Source: Curtobacterium pusillum (lineage in GTDB: Bacteria > Actinomycetota > Actinomycetes > Actinomycetales > Microbacteriaceae). From it: 64,000 nucleotides of DNA. Under the pieces are notes generated by a model, which worked only from the letters and a program-made list of their open reading frames with translations, had not been told where the DNA came from and did not search any database. Location: positions 31,956 to 95,955 of the forward strand of contig NZ_VEIY01000010.1 in the NCBI RefSeq assembly GCF_007680845.1. The letters are read 5' to 3'. The position numbers and the translations under genes were made by a program. Positions 57,988-64,000 of this stretch are shown piece by piece; the first letter of the stretch is position 1, and each line of letters opens with the position of its first letter.

Positions 57988-58770
57988 TCAGGCGCCGGCA
58001 CCCCCGTCGACGGGGACGATCGCGCCGGTCACCATGGAGGCACGGTCGCTGAGCAGCCACGCAGCAACCTCGGCGACCTCCTCCGGCCGCGCCATCCTGC
58101 CGAGCGGCACGGACGCGTTGATCTGCTCGGTGATGCCCGGCGTCGCCGTCTCCCATGCCTCGATCATCTCGGTCGCCGTGCCGCCCGGGGTGATCCCGTT
58201 CACCCGGATGCCCTCGGGTGCCCACGTCACTGCGGCCGTCTCGGTGATGCTGTTCAGCGCCCGCTTCATCGCCCCGTAGGCGGGCAGCGCGGGGTTGGCC
58301 CGGCGACTGCCGATGCTCGAGGTGTTGACGATCGCACCGGGACCGGTTCGCCGCATGAGCGCAGCCTCGGCGGTCATCGCGACCCAGTGCCCGCGGAAGT
58401 TCACCGCGAACTGGTTCTCCAGGTCCTCGTCGCTCGTGGTGTCGAGCGGCCCGGGCTGCTGGATCGCCGCGCCGTTGTTGAACGCGCCGTCGAGCCTTCC
58501 GTGCAGCTGGTCGACCCGGTCCACGGCGGCACGGATGCTGGTCGGGTCGGCGAGGTCGAGGACGACGGCATCGGCCGTGCCACCGGCGGTCCGGACGTCG
58601 TCGACGACCGTGTCGAGCGCTGTGGTGCTGCGTGCCGCGAGGACGACCGCCGCGCCCTCCCGGGCGAACAGCCGTGCGGCCGCAGCACCGATGCCACGGC
58701 TGGCGCCGGTGATGAGGACGACCTTGCCGGTGAGCAGGCCGATGGGGTTGGTGGGGTTCTCGTTCGTCAT
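57988..58770 (-). CDS. Short-chain dehydrogenase/reductase (regulator-SDR pair 2)
   Basis: A 260-residue SDR: TGASRGIG at 21-28, NNGA in place of NNAG (FNNGAAIQ), TSSIGS, and Y-x3-K in PAYGAMKRAL, ending with the GAIVPVDGGAGA block. GACGCT ends 6 nt before the ATG. Divergent from the second XRE/MmyB regulator, repeating the layout of pair 1. Confidence 0.92.
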   Translation of the reverse strand: MTNENPTNPIGLLTGKVVLITGASRGIGAAAARLFAREGAAVVLAARSTTALDTVVDDVRTAGGTADAVVLDLADPTSIRAAVDRVDQLHGRLDGAFNNGAAIQQPGPLDTTSDEDLENQFAVNFRGHWVAMTAEAALMRRTGPGAIVNTSSIGSRRANPALPAYGAMKRALNSITETAAVTWAPEGIRVNGITPGGTATEMIEAWETATPGITEQINASVPLGRMARPEEVAEVAAWLLSDRASMVTGAIVPVDGGAGA

Positions 58771-58806
58771 GCGGGAAGCGTCCCGCCGTGGTCGGCACCG
58801 CAGCCA

Positions 58807-58821
58807 GGTACACCCCGTACC
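58807..58821. promoter_or_regulatory. Inverted repeat GGTAC-ACCCC-GTACC, candidate operator of pair 2
   Basis: Perfect 5-bp arms (7 of 8 bp if extended to CCAGGTAC) in the 86-nt divergent gap between the SDR and XRE genes. The gap of pair 1 has only a weak CAGTC/GACTG repeat. Confidence 0.5.
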
Positions 58822-58856
58822 AGGATCCGTCCGCCGGGCCGGGGCAGACTCTGGGC

Positions 58857-59753
58857 ATGGACAAGCAGGAGCTCGCGGCGTTCCTCCGCTCCCGGCGCGA
58901 ACGGCTCCGGCCGGAGGACCTCGGGCTGCCGTCCGGCCCACGCCGACGGACGCCGGGCCTCCGGCGCGAGGAGGTCGCCGTCCTCGCGCACATCTCGACC
59001 GAGTACTACGTCCGCCTCGAGCAGGGACGAGCTCCACGCCCGTCCGCGGAGGTCCTCGCCGGGATCGCGGGCACCCTCCGGCTGAGCGACGCCGAGTCCG
59101 ACCACCTGCACCTCCTCGCCGGGACCGCCCCGCTGCACGTCGGAACAGTCCGACGTGCAGTCCGTCCGAGCATCCTGGCCGTCATCGAGCGCCTCCCGCA
59201 GACCGCCGCGATCGTGATGGCCGCGGACTTCGAGGTCCTCGCCTGGAACGACCTCGCCGCCTCGCTCATGGAGGACTTCGACGAGCAGGACGCCGCGGGG
59301 CGGAACCTCGCCAGGAAGGCGTTCCCCCTCACGCCAGACGACTCCCCGACGTCGCACGTGCCGCCGTACGGCATCTCGGACGGCGCCGAGTTCCAGCGGC
59401 ACGTCGTCATGCAGCTGCGGACGACGCTCGCCCGCTACCCCTTGGACGACCGGGTAGCGGGTCTCGTGGAGGAGCTCCTGACCGGCAACGCGGAGTTCGC
59501 CCGGCTGTGGGAGCAGCGCGACGTGCAGCCGTCGCCGATCCTGACGAAGACGTTCCGGCACCCGGCGGTCGGGGCGGTCACGGTCGACTGCGACACGCTC
59601 GCGCTCACCGATGCGGACCAGTTCCTCGTGCTCTACACGGCCGTACCCGGGTCGCCGGATGCGGACGCCCTGGCGCTCCTCGGGGTGCTCGGCGCTGACG
59701 CCGTCAGTCTTCGAGGTCGAAGACCACCACGCGGGAGCTCGCACCCTGGATGA
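58857..59753 (+). CDS. XRE-family regulator with MmyB-like ligand domain (pair 2)
   Basis: A 298-residue regulator: helix-turn-helix region with RRTPGLRREEVAVLAHIS and YYVRLEQGR, then the MmyB ligand domain (IVMAADFEVLAWNDLAASLM) and HPAVGAVTVDCDTLAL. ATG at MDKQELAAF; CAGACT ends 6 nt upstream. The last 50 nt overlap the 3' end of the convergent Dabb gene, giving a short Arg/Pro/Ser tail. Confidence 0.92.
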   Translation: MDKQELAAFLRSRRERLRPEDLGLPSGPRRRTPGLRREEVAVLAHISTEYYVRLEQGRAPRPSAEVLAGIAGTLRLSDAESDHLHLLAGTAPLHVGTVRRAVRPSILAVIERLPQTAAIVMAADFEVLAWNDLAASLMEDFDEQDAAGRNLARKAFPLTPDDSPTSHVPPYGISDGAEFQRHVVMQLRTTLARYPLDDRVAGLVEELLTGNAEFARLWEQRDVQPSPILTKTFRHPAVGAVTVDCDTLALTDADQFLVLYTAVPGSPDADALALLGVLGADAVSLRGRRPPRGSSHPG

Positions 59754-60000
59754 ACGACGCCACGGGCTGGTGCTCGGGGTGCGGCAGGTAGCCCTCGAGC
59801 GCCGTCCGGTCCCGGAAGCGCACGACCAGCATCCAGTCGAACCCGCCCTCGAGCCCCTCGGTGCTCACGCTCGTGCCGGAGCGCACCGACTCCACGCCGT
59901 CGATCCGGTCCAGGTGCTGCTCCACGACCGCGTCGGCCTCGGCCGCCCGGTCCGTGCCGGGTTCCCAGGCCACCAGGACCACGTGCGTCACGCCTGCCAT
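59704..60000 (-). CDS. Dabb-type (stress-responsive alpha/beta barrel) protein
   Basis: A 98-residue ferredoxin-like dimeric barrel protein (THVVLVAWEPGTDRA; GFDWMLVVRFRDRTALEGYLPHPEHQP, core FRDRTALEGYLPHPEH). The family is of unclear function, seen under stress in plants and bacteria. AGGAG ribosome site. Overlaps the XRE gene tail-to-tail by 50 nt. Confidence 0.88.
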   Translation of the reverse strand: MAGVTHVVLVAWEPGTDRAAEADAVVEQHLDRIDGVESVRSGTSVSTEGLEGGFDWMLVVRFRDRTALEGYLPHPEHQPVASFIQGASSRVVVFDLED

Positions 60001-60184
60001 GAACTGCTCCTCGTCGATGCGTCGATGCGTCGGGACCCCGCGCGGAGCCCGCACCCGATCGTGCCAGTGGCGGACCATCCGCGTTCGCAGACACCACCGC
60101 CCCTGTGTCCGTGCACAACGAGTCCACCTACCGTCGCTCCGCCGGCGAACCGTCGGTGAGCACGACATCGAACGAGGAGGCAAC

Positions 60185-60541
60185 ATGGCAAGCGGAGTGG
60201 CAGCGGTCTGGGTCCCGGTGAGCGACATGCAGCGAGCGGTCGCGTTCTACCGCGACACGCTGGGCCTGACCGTGACGAGCGAGTCCGACGACTGGAGCGA
60301 GATCGACGCGAACGGCTTGCGCATCGGCCTGAACGCCCGCGAGTCCGCGTCCCCGTCGAGCGGCGGCGGCGCGGTCGTCTCGTTCCAGCCGGACGGGTCG
60401 ATCGAGGACGAGGTCGCCGACCTGCGGTCGCGCGGCGCTGACCTCCAGGGCGAGATCAGCGAGCACCCGTGGGGCAAGATCATCCCCTTCACCGACAGCG
60501 AGGGGAACGACCTGCAGCTCTACTCGCCGCCGCAGGGCTGA
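60185..60541 (+). CDS. VOC/glyoxalase-family protein
   Basis: A 118-residue single VOC domain (VWVPVSDMQRAVAFYRDTLGL; GKIIPFTDSEGNDLQLYSPP). The fold covers glyoxalases, dioxygenases and antibiotic-binding proteins; metal-ligand positions are not complete, so no reaction is assigned. GAGGAGG ribosome site. A family-A palindrome follows 11 nt after the stop. Confidence 0.9.
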   Translation: MASGVAAVWVPVSDMQRAVAFYRDTLGLTVTSESDDWSEIDANGLRIGLNARESASPSSGGGAVVSFQPDGSIEDEVADLRSRGADLQGEISEHPWGKIIPFTDSEGNDLQLYSPPQG

Positions 60542-60552
60542 CGCGACCACGT

Positions 60553-60600
60553 GACGGACGGGAGGCGCGGTGCCAGCTGGCACCGCGCCTCCCGTCCGTC
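60553..60600. repeat. Family-A palindromic element, copy 7
   Basis: Perfect 48-bp palindrome, the longest copy (24-bp half beginning GACGGACGGGAGGCGCGG). Lies between the convergent VOC and stress SDR genes, ending 11 nt before the SDR stop. Confidence 0.92.
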
Positions 60601-60611
60601 TGCTGTTCCGT

Positions 60612-61499
60612 CTAGAACGCGGGCGTCCCGCCCGCGATCGTGACGGTCGACCCCGACTGGTAGCTCGACTCCGGGCTGACCAGGTGCACGTAGGCGGCAG
60701 CGAGCTCGGCCGGCTGCCCAGGGCGGCCGAACGGCGAGTCCTCGCCGAAGTGCGACACGGTCTCGGCGTCGTCGGAGCCCGGCTGGAGCGGCGTCCACAC
60801 CGGCCCCGGCGCGACCGAGTTCACGCGGATGCCCTTCGGAGCGAGCTGCTGGGCGACGGCCTCGGTGAAGAGCTTGATCGCGCCCTTCGACACCGCGTAG
60901 TCGATCTTGTCCGGCGACGGCGTCGACGCCTGGATCGAGCCGGTCGTGACGATCGTGGAACCGGGCTCGAGGTGCGGCACGGCGGCCTTCGTCAGCCAGA
61001 AGAGCGAGTAGATGTTCGTCTTGAACGTGGAGTCGAAGTGCTCGGTCGACAGCGTGAGGATGTCGTCGTTGCTGTCCATCCGCCCGGCGACCATGACGAG
61101 GGTGTCGAGTCCGCCGAACTCGTCGACGGCCTTCTGGACGAGGTCCGAGCAGTACTGCTCGTCGGAGATGTCGCCGGGGAAGAGGACCGCGCGGCGTCCT
61201 TCGGACTCGAGGAGGTCGCGGACCTCTTCCGCGTCCTCCTGCTCGTCGGGCAGGTAGGAGAGGACGAGGTCGGCTCCTTCGCGGGAGAGTGCGATCGCGG
61301 CGGCGCGGCCGATGCCCGAGTCAGCGCCGGTGACGATGCCGCGGTAGCCCGTGAGGCGCTCCTTGCCGACGTAGCTCTGCTCGCCATGGTCGGGCTTCGG
61401 GTCCATCTTCCACGCGGCCCCGGGCAGCGACTGCTCCTGCTCGGGGAACGGCGGCTTCGGGTAGAGGGTGTTCGGGTCGTGCTTGTCGTACTGGCTCAT
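60612..61499 (-). CDS. SDR oxidoreductase, general-stress-protein-39-like (second copy)
   Basis: A 295-residue SDR, paralogous to the one at 26219. N-terminal extension (KHDPNTLYPKPPFPEQEQ; DHGEQSYVGKERLTGYRG, shortened), TGADSGIG at 57-64, S188, Y201-x3-K205 (DYAVSKGAI). The NNAG motif reads VMVAG, an unusual change. CATCGT ends 6 nt before the ATG. Probably a general stress dehydrogenase; substrate unknown. Confidence 0.92.
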   Translation of the reverse strand: MSQYDKHDPNTLYPKPPFPEQEQSLPGAAWKMDPKPDHGEQSYVGKERLTGYRGIVTGADSGIGRAAAIALSREGADLVLSYLPDEQEDAEEVRDLLESEGRRAVLFPGDISDEQYCSDLVQKAVDEFGGLDTLVMVAGRMDSNDDILTLSTEHFDSTFKTNIYSLFWLTKAAVPHLEPGSTIVTTGSIQASTPSPDKIDYAVSKGAIKLFTEAVAQQLAPKGIRVNSVAPGPVWTPLQPGSDDAETVSHFGEDSPFGRPGQPAELAAAYVHLVSPESSYQSGSTVTIAGGTPAF

Positions 61500-61633
61500 G
61501 GGTCCACGATGCTCGCGGACCGCTCGGCGCCCCTCCAGCCGGCGGGGGTCGTCCGGCCGGCGGCGGTCGTCCGGCGCGGCCAGGGCGTACGCTGCGTCGT
61601 CGGCTCATCGTTCCCGGAAGGCGTCTCCTCGAC

Positions 61634-63166
61634 ATGACCAGTACTGCTGAACCCGGGGCTCGCCCCGCCGCTCCCACCGTGCCGGCGTCCGCCTGGCGCG
61701 CGCTCGTCGTCCTGCTCATCGGGATGTTCATCGCGCTCCTGGACACGACGATCGTGAACGTGGCCCTCCCGACGATCCGGACGTCGATCGACGCGGACGA
61801 GGCAACGCTGTCGTGGATCATCTCCGGGTACGCGCTGGCGTTCGGGTTGACGCTGATCCCGGCCGGCCGCATCGGCGACCGCATCGGGCACAAGTGGGTG
61901 TTCTTCGCCGGCATCGCCCTCTTCACGGTGTCGTCGTTCGCGTGCGGCATCTCCCAGACCGACGGTCAACTCGTCGCGTTCCGCGTCGTGCAGGGCCTGG
62001 CCGGAGGCATCTTCGTCCCCGCGGTGACGGCCTTCATCCAGCTGCTCTTCCCGCCCCGCTCCCGCGGCCGGGCGTTCGCGATCATGGGCAGCGTCATCGG
62101 TGTGTCGTCGGCCCTCGGTCCGATCATCGGCGGGCTGCTCATCCAGGCGTTCGGCGACACCGACGGGTGGCGGTTCGTCTTCTACGTGAACCTGCCGATC
62201 GGCGTGGTCGCACTCGTCCTCGCCGCGCTCTGGCTGCCGCGGCGCGACCCCGAGGCCGACCGGCCCGCCGCCGGGCTCGACTGGATCGGGGTCGTCCTGG
62301 TCTCCGGCGGCCTGGTGGCGCTGCTGGTCCCGCTCATCCAGGGGCAGTCGGAGGGGTGGCCGCTCTGGACCTACCTGACGCTCGTGGGCGGCGCCGTGTT
62401 GCTGGCCGTCTTCGGCCTGTGGGAGGTGCACTACACGCGCCGTGGCGGAAGCGCACTCGTGCCACCGTCGCTGTTCAGCCACCCGCAGTTCACCGGTGGT
62501 GTGATCCTCGCGCTCGTCTACTTCGCGGCGTTCACGAGCATCTTCTTCACGATCTCGCTCCTCTGGCAGACCGGCCTCGCGCACACGGCGCTGGCGTCCG
62601 GGGCGGTCACGATCCCGTTCGCGATCGGGAGCATCGTCGGGTCCTCGCAGAGCAACCGACTCGCTGTCCGGCTCGGCCGCAACGTGCTGATCGTCGGGAC
62701 CGCCCTGGTGTCGATCGGCCTCATCTGGCTGTGGCTGCTGTTCCTCAACACCACCGGCACCGACCTGACCAGCTGGGACCTGCTCGTGCCGCTCTTCGTG
62801 GCGGGCCTCGGCAACGGGCTGTTCATCGCACCGAACGCGCAGTTCATCGTCGCGACGGTGGACCGTCGCGACGCCGGCTCCGGCTCGGCGGTCATCGCGG
62901 CCATCCAGCGGGTCGGCGCGGCGATCGGCATCGCGGTCGTCGGCTCGGTGCTGTTCGGCACGCTGAGCATCGCCCGACCGGACGCCCCGACCTCGCACTC
63001 CGCCGCGGCGATCGCGGCCGTCAAGCGGCAGGCCGCGGAGAACGTGGCCACGGGCTTCACGGACGCCGCTGCCCACGCGATGCTCGTCAGTGCGGTCTTC
63101 GCCGTGGCGGCGTTCGCCCTCGTGTTCGTCCTGCCCCGCCGGGTCGACCAGCGCGGCGGCCACTGA
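61634..63166 (+). CDS. DHA2-family (EmrB/QacA-like) MFS drug transporter
   Basis: A 510-residue, 14-helix pump: FIALLDTTIVNVALPTI at ~34-50 is the DHA2 signature, motif A GRIGDRIGHKW at ~77-87, and GxxxGPxxGG in helix 5 (SSALGPIIGG). Proton-driven export of drugs or metabolites; substrate not predictable. No convincing ribosome site. A terminator hairpin follows. Confidence 0.93.
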   Translation: MTSTAEPGARPAAPTVPASAWRALVVLLIGMFIALLDTTIVNVALPTIRTSIDADEATLSWIISGYALAFGLTLIPAGRIGDRIGHKWVFFAGIALFTVSSFACGISQTDGQLVAFRVVQGLAGGIFVPAVTAFIQLLFPPRSRGRAFAIMGSVIGVSSALGPIIGGLLIQAFGDTDGWRFVFYVNLPIGVVALVLAALWLPRRDPEADRPAAGLDWIGVVLVSGGLVALLVPLIQGQSEGWPLWTYLTLVGGAVLLAVFGLWEVHYTRRGGSALVPPSLFSHPQFTGGVILALVYFAAFTSIFFTISLLWQTGLAHTALASGAVTIPFAIGSIVGSSQSNRLAVRLGRNVLIVGTALVSIGLIWLWLLFLNTTGTDLTSWDLLVPLFVAGLGNGLFIAPNAQFIVATVDRRDAGSGSAVIAAIQRVGAAIGIAVVGSVLFGTLSIARPDAPTSHSAAAIAAVKRQAAENVATGFTDAAAHAMLVSAVFAVAAFALVFVLPRRVDQRGGH

Positions 63167-63193
63167 CCACGGGTGCTGCGCAGACCGGACAGG

Positions 63194-63232
63194 TTCGGAG
63201 CCGCTGCAAACCGCCCGGGGAGCGGCTCCGAA
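63194..63232 (+). terminator. Hairpin terminator after the DHA2 pump
   Basis: Perfect 12-bp arms TTCGGAGCCGCT (63194-63205) and its complement (63221-63232), 27 nt after the stop. Confidence 0.7.
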
Positions 63233-63304
63233 TGTGCTGTGGGCGTCATGAGCGCCCGGTCGGCGCTCGGGTGCGTCGATCCTGAAGCACAGAGAGGTCG
63301 CATC

Positions 63305-63763
63305 ATGACCAGCAACGCAGCCACCAACCGCATCGGGTACGGGTCCACGTGGACGCAGAAGGGCGCCCTCGTCTTCGGGGTCGTGTTCCTCATCGTCGGG
63401 ATCGCCGGCTTCATCCCCGGCCTGACGATGGACATGGGCACGATGTCGATGGCGGGCCACAGCTCGATGGCCCTGCTCCTCGGGACCTTCCAGGTGTCGG
63501 TGCTCCACAACATCGTCCACCTGCTCTTCGGCGTCGTCGGACTCCTCGCCGCCCGGAGCGCACGCGGTGCCCGGCTCTACCTCGTCGTCGGCGGCATCGT
63601 CTACGCGGTCCTGTTCGTCTACGGACTGTTCACCGCCGGCATGGCCGACCCGGCGAACTTCGTCCCGCTGAACAGCGCCGACAACGTGCTGCACCTGATC
63701 CTCGCGGTCGCGATGATCGTGCTCGGTCTGCTCCTGCCGCGCGTGGGCGCACGGCGCGTCTGA
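63305..63763 (+). CDS. DUF4383 membrane protein
   Basis: A 152-residue protein with four membrane helices and the DUF4383 pattern (SVLHNIVHLLFGVVGLLAAR; NVLHLILAVAMIVLG). Unknown function, common in actinobacteria and cyanobacteria. A GAGAGG ribosome site precedes the ATG at MTSNAATNR. Confidence 0.9.
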   Translation: MTSNAATNRIGYGSTWTQKGALVFGVVFLIVGIAGFIPGLTMDMGTMSMAGHSSMALLLGTFQVSVLHNIVHLLFGVVGLLAARSARGARLYLVVGGIVYAVLFVYGLFTAGMADPANFVPLNSADNVLHLILAVAMIVLGLLLPRVGARRV

Positions 63764-63789
63764 CCTGCACGGAGCTCCGCACGAGCCGG

Positions 63790-63827
63790 ACCGGCCCGAA
63801 CCACGCGATCAGGTGGTTCGGGCCGGT
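63790..63827. terminator. Hairpin terminator after the DUF4383 gene
   Basis: Perfect 15-bp arms ACCGGCCCGAACCAC (63790-63804) and complement (63813-63827), 8-nt loop, 27 nt after the stop. Confidence 0.72.
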
Positions 63828-63867
63828 TCGCGTTGTGGTCGGGCGGGCGTCAGCGCGCGCGGGGTTC

Positions 63868-63929
63868 GGAACCAGGTTCCGGACACAGCACCGCGGGAGT
63901 TCGTGGTGCTGTGCCCGGAACCTGGTTCC
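63868..63929. repeat. 25-bp inverted repeat containing GGAACCAGGTTCC
   Basis: Arms 63868-63892 and 63905-63929 pair at 24 of 25 positions around a 12-nt loop. Each arm contains the palindromic GGAACCAGGTTCC. Related GAACCAC/GTGGTTC sequences occur at 40256-40322 and in the terminator at 63790. The rest of the window (to 64000) shows no gene. Confidence 0.75.
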
Positions 63930-64000
63930 GGAGCGGCAGGGCATGCGGCGGCCGCGGAGGACGCCGCAGGGCGCGTCAGCGCGCGGGCGCACCGCCGAGC

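Noticed and set aside
1..64000. Insertion sequences, integrases, CRISPR arrays, toxin-antitoxin or restriction systems
   Set aside because: No transposase, integrase, direct-repeat array or such gene pair was seen; the dispersed palindromes carry no coding capacity.

Overview
The window is very GC-rich, with strong G/C preference at third codon positions, many GTG starts, ATGA/GTGA gene overlaps and few Shine-Dalgarno sequences ahead of single genes. The gene set points to a high-GC actinobacterium of the Microbacteriaceae: a seven-subunit Mrp antiporter with MrpA and MrpB fused, DUF3618/Holin-X proteins, an Rpf-like muralytic protein with LysM, two LCP proteins, an actinobacterial MMPL exporter and DUF6314. 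Curtobacterium or a close relative is my best guess, from general resemblance only. No tRNA, rRNA, CRISPR array, phage or insertion sequence was seen; this looks like ordinary accessory and stress chromosome.

Layout. 0-3.9 kb: an oligopeptide-type ABC importer (two permeases and a fused double ATPase) with a PLP aminotransferase. 4.0-5.8 kb: three overlapping genes for membrane-anchored helical proteins. 6-9.5 kb: a glycosyltransferase, a nucleoside hydrolase with its XRE-cupin regulator, and a divergent thioredoxin-reductase-like flavoprotein. 9.5-16.1 kb: small proteins, an epimerase/zinc-dehydrogenase pair, a phosphotransferase/NTF2 divergent pair, and a TSUP exporter coupled to an AlkD-like repair protein. 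16.1-17.7 kb: a hairpin-rich noncoding stretch and a lectin-M23 secreted endopeptidase. 18-25 kb: ArsR/SRPBCC, gamma-glutamyltransferase, a second zinc dehydrogenase, OsmC and ThrE. 25-37 kb: TetR, a stress SDR, an unknown secreted protein, then cell-envelope genes (LCP, MMPL with MarR and GntR, second LCP, Rpf/LysM) and RlmC. 37-40 kb: a sugar-oxidation style cluster (SMP-30, FCD-GntR, two SDRs). 40.4-41.8 kb: MarR and a quinone reductase. 41.9-48.2 kb: the mrpA-C-D-E-F-G operon. 48-55.6 kb: two MFS pumps, a degenerate aldo/keto reductase, SoxR, MarR, PAP2 and PoxB. 55.6-64 kb: Pcp, two regulator-SDR pairs, Dabb and VOC proteins, another stress SDR, a DHA2 pump and a DUF4383 membrane protein.

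Common threads are redox/xenobiotic defence (SDRs, dehydrogenases, OsmC, SoxR, MarR-controlled pumps), cell-wall maintenance and pH/sodium homeostasis. Two window-wide patterns stand out. First, a near-identical GC-rich palindrome (core GGAGGCGCGGTGCC with its complement) sits at the 3' end of at least seven unrelated genes, mostly between convergent pairs; two or three other palindrome types occupy equivalent places. Second, at least sixteen genes have a -10-like hexamer of form TANNNT only 6-7 nt before the start codon, which implies widespread leaderless transcription. Several divergent regulator/target pairs also have clear inverted-repeat operators. I did not find a convincing wholly new multi-gene system; the best candidates for novelty are the palindrome family, the structured 16.2-16.5 kb segment and the catalytically degenerate aldo/keto reductase beside SoxR.
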